Assembly: GCA_030667765.1 (NCBI GenBank)
Contig: DAOUVF010000193.1
Location: forward strand, 1-6,255
Direction: 5' to 3'
Length of the DNA: 6,255 bases
DNA from: Bacteroides sp.
GTDB lineage: Bacteria > Bacteroidota > Bacteroidia > Bacteroidales > SM23-62
Positions 1-5,383 of this stretch are shown here, in pieces; the first letter of the stretch is position 1, and each line of letters begins with the position of its first letter. The translations under genes were made by a program, and so were the position numbers. The notes beneath the pieces were generated by a model, which did no database searches, had not been told where the DNA came from, and saw only the letters and a list, made by a program, of their open reading frames with translations.

Positions 1-4
1 CGGA

Positions 5-26
5 GCATAAAACAAAATGTTTATGC
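5..26. repeat. Inverted repeat over the start of the IS110-like fragment
   Basis: GCATAAA (5-11) is the exact reverse complement of TTTATGC (20-26), with an 8-base loop. If one A is bulged, two more pairs form. The hairpin covers both candidate ATG codons (17 and 23) of the transposase-like frame. It has no U-run on either side, so it is not a standard terminator. It may be a subterminal element of an insertion sequence or a translation-limiting hairpin; it may also be chance in AT-rich DNA. Confidence 0.3.
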
Positions 27-97
27 AAGTATATGGAATTGATTTGTCAATGGAAAAGTTTAATGTAAACTTTATTGATACAAAAGGAAAAGAAAAC
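17..97 (+). pseudogene. Possible N-terminal fragment of an IS110-family (DEDD) transposase
   Basis: A short plus-strand frame opens with ATG at 17 (or the in-frame ATG at 23) and reads VYGIDLSMEKFNVNFID, then TKGKEN. The pattern G-I-D-x-S-x-x-x-F-x-V-x-x-x-D-x-x-G-K is what I know from the first two beta strands of the RNase-H-like domain of IS110-family transposases, where the Asp of GID is the first catalytic acidic residue. Family members are about 300-400 residues long; here the resemblance ends after about 27 residues, where the tRNA-Asn terminator hairpin starts. The frame itself stays open to a TAA at 182-184, but that part is only terminator and antisense tRNA and is not meaningful protein. 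The fragment lies on the 3' side of a tRNA gene, a usual place for insertions and their remains. The match is from memory of the family and the stretch is short, so chance resemblance or an unrelated small peptide is possible. Confidence 0.42.
55..73. repeat. Perfect 8-bp inverted repeat, AT-rich
   Basis: AAAGTTTA (55-62) and TAAACTTT (66-73) are exact reverse complements around the 3-base loop ATG. The repeat lies within the transposase-like fragment, just downstream (in the tRNA direction) of the tRNA-Asn terminator. No T-run follows on either strand, so I do not call it a terminator. No function is evident. Confidence 0.35.
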
Positions 98-120
98 CGA
101 CCGGAAAAAATCCGATCGGT
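81..120 (-). terminator. Rho-independent terminator of tRNA-Asn
   Basis: On the minus strand, ACCGATCGGA (from 120 down to 111) pairs with TCCGGTCGGT (105 down to 96) across a five-T loop. All ten positions pair if one U-G wobble is allowed. The hairpin is followed at once by a T-rich run (TTTTCTTTTCC and TTTTG, bases 95-81). On the plus strand the same hairpin has a C-A mismatch and no T-run, so it acts in one direction only. It starts 10 bases after the tRNA 3' end and should stop the tRNA-Asn transcript. Confidence 0.85.
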
Positions 121-129
121 CCACTCAGG

Positions 130-203
130 CTCCTCAGGTTGGACTCGAACCAACGACCCTCTGATTAACAGTCAGATGCTCTAACCAGCTGAGCTACTGA
201 GGA
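130..203 (-). tRNA. tRNA-Asn (anticodon GUU)
   Basis: The minus strand folds into a complete 74-base cloverleaf. The acceptor stem is TCCTCAG/CTGAGGA, the D stem GCTC/GAGC, the anticodon stem TCTGA/TCAGA with loop CTGTTAA, and the T stem GTTGG/CCAAC with loop TTCGAGT. The anticodon GTT lies at 169-167 and decodes AAC/AAU. The discriminator base is G, as expected for tRNA-Asn. The CCA end is not encoded (the following bases are CCT), so it must be added by nucleotidyltransferase, as is common in Bacteroidota. G34 of a GUN anticodon is the site of queuosine, and U55 is present in the T loop, so QueA and TruB encoded in this window would both act on it. The gene is monocistronic, with its own terminator and a possible promoter at 223-253. 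Confidence 0.97.
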
Positions 204-222
204 AGGTTAAAATTTTGCCCTG

Positions 223-253
223 CGAAAATAGTAGGTTAAAATGAATATTCCAA
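223..253 (-). promoter_or_regulatory. Candidate promoter of tRNA-Asn
   Basis: On the minus strand TATTTTCG (230 down to 223) matches the Bacteroidota -7 element TAnnTTTG in all but one specified base. A TTG (253 down to 251) lies 20 bases upstream, the expected place for the -33 element. Transcription would start near 216, giving a leader of roughly 13 bases before the tRNA 5' end at 203. The call rests on consensus matching in AT-rich DNA only. Confidence 0.35.
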
Positions 254-261
254 TATATTTG
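254..261 (+). promoter_or_regulatory. Candidate -7 box of the PfkB-family kinase gene
   Basis: TATATTTG is an exact match to the Bacteroidota -7 consensus TAnnTTTG. It ends 25 bases before the ATG at 287, so transcription would start about 15-20 bases before the start codon. No clear TTG is seen about 20 bases upstream, so the -33 half is missing or weak. The box abuts the candidate -33 TTG of the divergent tRNA-Asn promoter. Confidence 0.4.
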
Positions 262-286
262 TATAATTATTTCAATACCACTACCT

Positions 287-1270
287 ATGAGCAGAATAAT
301 AGGAATGGGCAATGCACTGGTCGATGTGCTTACCATTCTGAAAAGTGATCGGACCCTGAAGGAATTTGACCTGCCGAAGGGAAGCATGCAATTGGTCAGC
401 AAAGAATTTTCAAACCGCCTGCTCGCAGGTACCCTGGGACTCCAAAGACAACAGTCCTCCGGTGGGTCGGCAGCCAACACCATTCACGGCCTGGCCAATC
501 TCGGCATGGAAACAGGATTTGTGGGAAAGATCGGCAAAGACAACCTTGGAAAATTCTTTGAAAAGGACCTGAAAGAAAATAATATTGCCCCTGTTATGTT
601 CCATGACCTGGATGAAACGGGCCGGTCTATTGCCCTTGTCAGTAAAGATGCAGAAAGGACCATGGCCACCTTTCTTGGGGCTGCCGGAGATCTTCACCAG
701 GAAGATATTGATTCAGATATATTCAAAGGATACCAGTATTTTCATCTTGAAGGCTACCTTGTGCAGAGCAGGGCACTGATCAGGAAAGCAGTCCGGGTCG
801 CCAAGGCCCATGATCTGATCATATCCCTCGATATGGCTACCTATAATATAGTCAGTGAGAACCGTGAATTTCTTGAGAAACTGATCAGGGAATACGTAGA
901 TATCCTGATGGCCAATGAAACTGAAGCGGAAGCACTGACCCATGTGAAAGCCAATAAAGCCCTTGATGTCATGGCTGATATGGCAGAGGTAGCTGTCCTG
1001 AAAATGGGGCGGGATGGTTCAATGGTCAAACGGGGGAGTGAGAAATGCAAGATTGGCATCGAGAAGGTTAACAGCGTTGACACCACTGGTGCCGGTGATC
1101 TTTATGCAGCAGGTTTTCTATATGGATACTGCAAAGATCAATCACTCGAGGTTTGTGGCAAAATCGGTTCCATTTTGGGTGGGCACGTAACAGAAATGAT
1201 AGGTGCCAAAATGGATAAAGAAAAGTGGGCTGTCGTAAAGGAGAAAGTCAATAATATTTGCTGCGGTTAA
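287..1270 (+). CDS. PfkB-family carbohydrate/nucleoside kinase, adenosine-kinase-like
   Basis: A 327-residue cytoplasmic kinase of the ribokinase/PfkB family, normal in length. An N-terminal GMGNALVDV strand (residues 6-14) begins the fold. The glycine-rich substrate-side motif SSGGSAANT is at 57-65, followed by a typical HGLANLG. ANETEAEALT is at 209-218. The C-terminal PfkB signature DTTGAGD is at 265-271, with Asp271 the expected catalytic base and the preceding glycines the anion hole. Family knowledge: such enzymes transfer the ATP gamma-phosphate to a sugar or nucleoside hydroxyl. The GGSAANT form and overall shape recall adenosine-kinase-like members widespread in Bacteroidota, but adenosine, ribose or another sugar cannot be told apart by eye. 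The ATG at 287 begins the family N-terminus directly; no Shine-Dalgarno is visible, as is usual in the phylum. The gene diverges from tRNA-Asn and ends in a four-base convergent overlap with the deoxynucleoside kinase gene. Confidence 0.9.
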   Translation: MSRIIGMGNALVDVLTILKSDRTLKEFDLPKGSMQLVSKEFSNRLLAGTLGLQRQQSSGGSAANTIHGLANLGMETGFVGKIGKDNLGKFFEKDLKENNIAPVMFHDLDETGRSIALVSKDAERTMATFLGAAGDLHQEDIDSDIFKGYQYFHLEGYLVQSRALIRKAVRVAKAHDLIISLDMATYNIVSENREFLEKLIREYVDILMANETEAEALTHVKANKALDVMADMAEVAVLKMGRDGSMVKRGSEKCKIGIEKVNSVDTTGAGDLYAAGFLYGYCKDQSLEVCGKIGSILGGHVTEMIGAKMDKEKWAVVKEKVNNICCG

Positions 1271-1284
1271 AACAAGCCGTGCAA
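1258..1284. other. Imperfect hairpin at the convergent gene ends
   Basis: TTGC (1258-1261) and CGG (1264-1266) can pair with CCG (1277-1279) and GCAA (1281-1284), with a small internal loop and a 10-base terminal loop that contains the shared stop codons. No T-run follows on either strand. It is the only candidate stop structure I see between the converging PfkB and deoxynucleoside kinase genes, and it is weak. Confidence 0.2.
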
Positions 1285-1881
1285 TTCTGCATTGATCTTG
1301 TCAATGACGGTACTGAGATCTTCAGGATTATCCGGGAAATTATAATTATCCGCGTCTACAATCAATAATTTCCCCAGGTTATAGGAATCAACCCAGGCCT
1401 CGTACCTTTCATTTAAGCGTTTCAGGTAATCAAGCCGGATGGTGTTTTCATATTTCCTGCCTCGGATCTGGATCTGATTCACGAGGGTGGGAATGGACGC
1501 CCTCAGGTAGATCAGCAGATCGGGAGGTTCGATCAGGGAGCTGACCAGGTTGAAAAGTGTAAAATAATTCTCAAAATCCCGTGTTGTCATCAGTCCCATA
1601 GAATGCAGGTTGGGAGCAAAGATGAATGCATCTTCATAGATCGTCCTGTCCTGTATCACTACCTTGCCTGATTTCCGGATATCGAGGATCTGATTGAACC
1701 TGCTGTTCAGGAAATAGATTTGAAGGTTGAAGGACCAGCGCTGCATATCCTGATAAAAATCATTCAGGTATGGATTATCATCCACGTCTTCATAATGGGG
1801 TTCCCATTTGTAATGTTTTGCCAATAAGGAAGTTAATGTTGTTTTTCCTGATCCGATGTTACCTGCAACTGCAATATGCAT
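1267..1881 (-). CDS. Deoxynucleoside kinase (dNK/dGK family)
   Basis: A 204-residue P-loop kinase of the deoxynucleoside kinase family, which makes dNMP from salvaged deoxynucleosides with ATP in the cytoplasm. The Walker A motif GNIGSGKT is at residues 7-14. YEDVDDNPYLNDFY (30-43) corresponds to the E-P-x-x-x-N-P-Y-L substrate segment; Glu31 is the candidate acid contacting the base/sugar site. QDRTIYED (77-84) is the DR[ST] motif binding the sugar 5' side, and IRGRKYE (139-145) is the arginine-rich lid that closes over ATP. Length matches the bacterial family of about 200-220 residues. Specificity (dA, dG, dC or dT) is not readable from sequence alone. The ATG at 1879-1881 places the P-loop at the usual distance from the start. 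The stop overlaps the stop of the convergent PfkB kinase gene; the 72-base upstream gap may hold its own weak promoter. Confidence 0.92.
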   Translation of the reverse strand: MHIAVAGNIGSGKTTLTSLLAKHYKWEPHYEDVDDNPYLNDFYQDMQRWSFNLQIYFLNSRFNQILDIRKSGKVVIQDRTIYEDAFIFAPNLHSMGLMTTRDFENYFTLFNLVSSLIEPPDLLIYLRASIPTLVNQIQIRGRKYENTIRLDYLKRLNERYEAWVDSYNLGKLLIVDADNYNFPDNPEDLSTVIDKINAELHGLF

Positions 1882-1902
1882 TTCTGATTTGTTTTGAAGT
1901 CC

Positions 1903-1920
1903 CGAATGACACGAATGTAC
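1903..1920. repeat. Short tandem CGAATG repeat in the leader of the deoxynucleoside kinase gene
   Basis: CGAATGACA (1903-1911) is followed directly by CGAATGTAC (1912-1920), two 9-base units that agree in the first six bases. Read on the minus strand this is ATTCGTGTCATTCGGG. Phrases of this kind seem to recur between genes in Bacteroidota genomes, but that is recollection and not something this window can show. The unit lies in the 72-base non-coding gap (1882-1953) before the deoxynucleoside kinase gene. That gap has only a weak promoter-like TATTTTG and no terminator. Confidence 0.35.
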
Positions 1921-1953
1921 AAAATAAATCTGAAGATGATAAGCAGCTTCTGG

Positions 1954-2742
1954 CTAGTCTCTGATTTTATAAATCGAATAACCCTGATGTCTGAATAAAT
2001 ACAAAAAATCAGGTTGCATTTCAACTTTAATAAATCCGTCTTCTTCGGGCAATTGCAACTTTCCGGTGCTGTTTGTCATCAGGTTAAAACTGTATAATTC
2101 CCCGGCTTTAAAATAAAACAGGTTCTGATCGGTCACCTGGAACTCACCGGGTATTTCGAGGGGTATGGTTTTTGCATAATTTCCGAAGAGGTCAAATACC
2201 AGGATACCGAATCCGGGAACATTCAGATAAACATTACGGCTTTTCTCCAGCATATAAGTGGGCTGAATATCTGGCCCGGTCAGGCTGTTAAGTGTAATAC
2301 TCTCGTGTACAAACTGCAGGTTGACATTAAAATACTGCAGCTGGTTGTTCAGTCCATTGAAAATCCAGAATCCCCCCTGGTTGGATGAACATACCAGCTG
2401 GGCCTGGTCCACTCCCAGGTTGTCCAGCCAAATGGGACTGCTGATCTCTGACAGGAAATTATCTACCCAGACGACCTGGTTATAATCCTTGTAATATATG
2501 AGGATTCGCAGCGGATCAGATACATCGATGGAATGGATATTACCGAGAAAAAGATTGGTGTATTCTGCTGCCTGTGTGTAATCCTGAACGAACTTTACAA
2601 GGTGGTTGTTCTTGATTATATACACATTTCCCATCGGGTCTGAAAAATGCCTGACGCCATCGACCTTTACCGATTTGACAAACTGGAATTCAGCAGGCAG
2701 GAGGAATTGAACCAGGAGCGATATATAAATGATCAGGTACAC
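1954..2742 (-). CDS. Exported protein of unknown function, beta-propeller-like
   Basis: I do not recognise a named family in this 262-residue protein. The first ~17 residues (MYLIIYISLLVQFLLPA) are hydrophobic and look like a signal peptide without the usual positive start, so it is probably exported to the periplasm or outer envelope. The rest is rich in beta strand with recurring aromatic, propeller-blade-like segments: GNVYIIKNNHLVKF near 38-51, PLRILIYYKDYNQVVWVDN near 77-95, GGFWIFNGLNNQLQYFN near 123-139, RNVYLNVPGFGILVFD near 169-184, NLFYFKAGELYSFN near 207-220 and DFLYLFRHQGYSIYK near 245-259. That suggests five or six blades. The start is inferred as GTG at 2742-2740, because the next in-frame Met (residue 37) would delete the signal peptide. 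It follows the GH3 stop by only two bases, so co-translation is likely and a link to GH3 is possible. Confidence 0.75.
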   Translation of the reverse strand: MYLIIYISLLVQFLLPAEFQFVKSVKVDGVRHFSDPMGNVYIIKNNHLVKFVQDYTQAAEYTNLFLGNIHSIDVSDPLRILIYYKDYNQVVWVDNFLSEISSPIWLDNLGVDQAQLVCSSNQGGFWIFNGLNNQLQYFNVNLQFVHESITLNSLTGPDIQPTYMLEKSRNVYLNVPGFGILVFDLFGNYAKTIPLEIPGEFQVTDQNLFYFKAGELYSFNLMTNSTGKLQLPEEDGFIKVEMQPDFLYLFRHQGYSIYKIRD

Positions 2743-2744
2743 AT

Positions 2745-4265
2745 CTATTTGTCTTCATGAACCATACCAAGGACCTCATCCACAATTTTACGGTTATTGC
2801 TCAGCCGTGGGACCTTATGCTGGCCTCCAAGTTTGCCCTTTGCACTTAACCATTTGTAAAACGTACCCCGGGGGAGATTTCGTACCGTCGGCATGACAAG
2901 TGTAATGCTCTTATATCGTTTGGCCTCATAATCTGAGTTTATTGAACACAGGGCATTGTCAAGAATGGAGGTAAAATAATCAAGATCTGTTGGGGCCTTC
3001 TCAAATTCTATCAGCCATTCATGTGAACCCGTACATTCATCTCCCATATAGATCGGGGCAGCAGTATATTCACTGATTACGGCGTTTGTCTTGGCACAGG
3101 AAATGGACAGCGCTTTCTCTGCATTTTCTATGATCACTTCTTCTCCGAATGCATTCATAAAATGTTTTGTACGTCCGGTGATCTTAATCTTATGGGGAAA
3201 TGTTGAAGTGAATACAACAGTATCACCAATCAGGTATCTCCATAAGCCGCTATTCGTTGAAATAACAATTGCATAATTCTCTCCCGGGACAACCTCCTCA
3301 ACTGTGAGTGCCTGGGGATGAGGATCCCCGACCTTTCCGACTGGGATAAATTCGAAAAATATCCCGTAATCAAGCATTAGCAACATGTCATCTTTGGCGG
3401 GTTCATCCTGGACGGCAAAATGTCCTTCTGAAGCGTTATAAACCTCCAGGTAATGCATCTGGTCCGAGGGGATCAGTTTCCTGAATTGCTCTCTGTATGG
3501 GGTGAAGCTTACCCCGCCATGGGTGAATAATTCAAGGTTTGGCCAGACTTCCAGCAGGTTCTCTTTCCCGGTATAATCAAGTATATGCTTTATTAAAACA
3601 AGGTTCCAGGAGGGGACACCTGCGAGACTGGTTACATTGTCCCGAAGGGTTTGTTTAATAATTTCTTCCAGCTTCTCTTCCCATTCATCCATAAGGGCAA
3701 CATCTTTGCCCGGGGTCCGGATGAAATCTGCCCAGAAAGGCAGGTTTTCAATAATGATGGCCGACAGGTCCCCGTAATAGGATTGGTTAGAATAGCTGTT
3801 GATCTGGTGGCTTCCCCCAAGTGTAAGCCCTTTCCCCGAAAATAATTTGTTATCCGGATAATTCTGGGAATAGATGGCCAGAATGTCCTTTCCGCCACGA
3901 AAATGGCAATCCTCAAGGGCCTCCCAGCTGACGGGAATGAACTTGCTTTTATCACTTGTGGTCCCGGAGGATTTAGCAAACCATTTTATTTCGCTGGGCC
4001 AGAAGAGGTTTTGCTCACCATCCATGACCTGGCTGATGAGCGGTTTGTAGGCTTCATAATTCCGGACCGGCACCCTTTCCTGGAATTCAGAGAAGGACTG
4101 GATCTCAGCAAAGCAAAATTCCTTTCCTATCCGGGTATCCTTCGCTTCATCCAGTAATTTAAAGAAGGTCTCCCTTTGCACATCAACGGGATACTTTCTG
4201 AAAAGATCTATCTGGTGAAGCCGCTTGGTATTCACCCAATTAATAATAGAACTTAAAATTGGCAT
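2745..4265 (-). CDS. GH3-family acyl-acid-amido synthetase
   Basis: A 506-residue member of the GH3 branch of the adenylate-forming (ANL) superfamily. Motif 1, SSGTTSDKSK, is at residues 99-108 (ATP phosphate loop). Motif 2, YNASEG, is at 276-281. Motif 3, YLIGD, is at 344-348, with the acid expected to hold the ribose of AMP. ITGRTKHF (362-369) marks the hinge before the C-terminal lid, and GGQHKVPRLSNNRK (480-493) is a typical end of bacterial members. Plant GH3 enzymes join amino acids to jasmonate or auxin by acyl-adenylate chemistry; the substrates of bacterial homologues are not established, so hormone conjugation should not be assumed. All core motifs are present, so an active enzyme is likely. 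The ATG at 4263-4265 lies 11 bases after the queA stop without a clear Shine-Dalgarno; the exported-protein gene follows two bases after its TAG. Confidence 0.93.
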   Translation of the reverse strand: MPILSSIINWVNTKRLHQIDLFRKYPVDVQRETFFKLLDEAKDTRIGKEFCFAEIQSFSEFQERVPVRNYEAYKPLISQVMDGEQNLFWPSEIKWFAKSSGTTSDKSKFIPVSWEALEDCHFRGGKDILAIYSQNYPDNKLFSGKGLTLGGSHQINSYSNQSYYGDLSAIIIENLPFWADFIRTPGKDVALMDEWEEKLEEIIKQTLRDNVTSLAGVPSWNLVLIKHILDYTGKENLLEVWPNLELFTHGGVSFTPYREQFRKLIPSDQMHYLEVYNASEGHFAVQDEPAKDDMLLMLDYGIFFEFIPVGKVGDPHPQALTVEEVVPGENYAIVISTNSGLWRYLIGDTVVFTSTFPHKIKITGRTKHFMNAFGEEVIIENAEKALSISCAKTNAVISEYTAAPIYMGDECTGSHEWLIEFEKAPTDLDYFTSILDNALCSINSDYEAKRYKSITLVMPTVRNLPRGTFYKWLSAKGKLGGQHKVPRLSNNRKIVDEVLGMVHEDK

Positions 4266-4266
4266 C

Positions 4267-4279
4267 TGATCTCAGATCA
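4267..4279. repeat. Palindrome spanning the queA stop codon and the queA-GH3 gap
   Basis: TGATCT (4267-4272) and AGATCA (4274-4279) are exact reverse complements around one base. An overlapping register, ATCTGA (4264-4269) and TCAGAT (4272-4277), is also perfect. Together they fill the whole 11-base gap between queA and the GH3 gene and include the queA TGA. The one- or two-base loop makes an RNA hairpin poor, so a protein site or chance is more plausible. Confidence 0.3.
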
Positions 4280-5326
4280 CAGGATAAGCATAGCATCCCC
4301 ATAGGTCCCGAAACGGTACTTTTCTTTAATGGCAGTCTGATAGCAATCCATCAGGAAATCGTAACCTGCAAAAGCGGATACCATCATCAGCAAGGTGGAC
4401 AGAGGAAGATGTAAATTAGACACCATCATATTGGCAATGCTGAATTCATAAGGGGGGAAGATGAACTTGTTTGTCCAGCCGTCAAATGGTTTCAGGTAGC
4501 CAGTGGTGGAAACTGAACTTTCCAGGGTCCTCATTACGGTTGTGCCGACAGCACATACATTGCTCTTCCTGTCCTTGGCCTTATTCACAATCTTGGTGGA
4601 TTCGTCAACAATTATAATGCGTTCTGAATCCATCTTATGCTTGGTCAGATCCTCAACATCAACAGAGCGAAAGTTCCCGAGTCCCACATGAAGGGTAATA
4701 AACGAAAACTCACATCCCTTGATCTCGAGTCTTTTAAGCAACTGTTTGCTGAAATGCATGCCTGCAGTTGGAGCAGCTACAGCTCCCTCATGTTTGGCAT
4801 ACACCGTCTGATACCGCTCACGGTCCTCCGGTTCAACACCACGCTTGATAAATTTTGGCAGCGGGGTTTCTCCCAGCCGGTAAAGGGTTTTTTTGAAATC
4901 TTCATAGTCCCCGTCATAAAGGAAACGCAAGGTCCTTCCCCTTGAGGTTGTATTATCGATCACCTCGGCAACCAGCATATCGTCCTCGCCAAAATATAAC
5001 TTGTTCCCTATCCTTATTTTTCGCGCAGGATCAACGAGTACATCCCATAACCTTTGATCGCGGTTCAGTTCTCTCAACAGGAAAACTTCGATTTCAGCTC
5101 CGGTCTTTTCTTTATTTCCATACAACCGGGCCGGGAAAACCTTGGTATTATTAAATACCAGGACATCCTGGTCATTGAAAAATCCAAGGATCTCATGAAA
5201 TACCTTATGTTCTATTTTTCCAGAATCCCGGTGAACTACCATCATCCTTGATTCATCACGGTTTCCAGAGGGATACTTTGCGATCAGATCTTCCGGCAGG
5301 TTATACTTATACTGGGATAATTTCAT
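4277..5326 (-). CDS. queA: S-adenosylmethionine:tRNA ribosyltransferase-isomerase
   Basis: QueA moves the ribosyl part of S-adenosylmethionine onto preQ1 at position 34 of tRNAs with GUN anticodons, forming epoxyqueuosine, the penultimate step of queuosine synthesis. The 349 residues are close to the usual ~340-356. Conserved blocks are all in order: LPEDLIAKYP (10-19), NNTKVFPARL (59-68), AAPTAGMHF (184-192), TLHVGLGNFRSV (211-222), AVGTTVMRTLES (259-270), STLLMMVSAFAG (310-321) and YRFGTYGDAMLIL at the C-terminus. No expected block is missing. The ATG at 5324-5326 gives the standard N-terminus. The gap to truB upstream is 57 bases (5327-5383); it is AT-rich and I find no TAnnTTTG box or terminator in it, so readthrough from uppP-truB is plausible. 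The GH3 gene follows after 11 bases. No other preQ1 pathway genes are present here. Confidence 0.98.
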   Translation of the reverse strand: MKLSQYKYNLPEDLIAKYPSGNRDESRMMVVHRDSGKIEHKVFHEILGFFNDQDVLVFNNTKVFPARLYGNKEKTGAEIEVFLLRELNRDQRLWDVLVDPARKIRIGNKLYFGEDDMLVAEVIDNTTSRGRTLRFLYDGDYEDFKKTLYRLGETPLPKFIKRGVEPEDRERYQTVYAKHEGAVAAPTAGMHFSKQLLKRLEIKGCEFSFITLHVGLGNFRSVDVEDLTKHKMDSERIIIVDESTKIVNKAKDRKSNVCAVGTTVMRTLESSVSTTGYLKPFDGWTNKFIFPPYEFSIANMMVSNLHLPLSTLLMMVSAFAGYDFLMDCYQTAIKEKYRFGTYGDAMLIL

Positions 5327-5383
5327 GCGCGAGGGTTTTGTTAAATTTGTGGAGTACCGTTATACGTAAGAAAACGTGTTTTG

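Noticed and set aside
98..184. Continuation of the 17-184 plus-strand frame through the terminator and the antisense strand of tRNA-Asn
   Set aside because: This part is fully explained by the terminator hairpin and the cloverleaf; its peptide (SGWTRTNDPLINS) is a translation of antisense tRNA, not a protein.
181..483. Minus-strand open frame of 100 codons across the tRNA 5' end and the kinase start
   Set aside because: It overlaps the tRNA and the strongly supported PfkB kinase gene and shows no domain or export signal.
1258..1284. Hairpin at the convergent gene ends as a bidirectional terminator
   Set aside because: The stem is interrupted and no T-run follows on either strand; it is kept only as a weak structural note.
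1833..2024. Minus-strand 63-codon frame across the gap before the deoxynucleoside kinase gene
   Set aside because: It overlaps both neighbouring genes and its middle only translates the CGAATG repeat region; no start signal or domain is visible.
3632..3979. Second minus-strand open frame inside the GH3 gene, considered as a frameshift or overlapping gene
   Set aside because: The GH3 frame is continuous with all motifs in order, so there is no frameshift, and the alternative peptide has no recognisable features.
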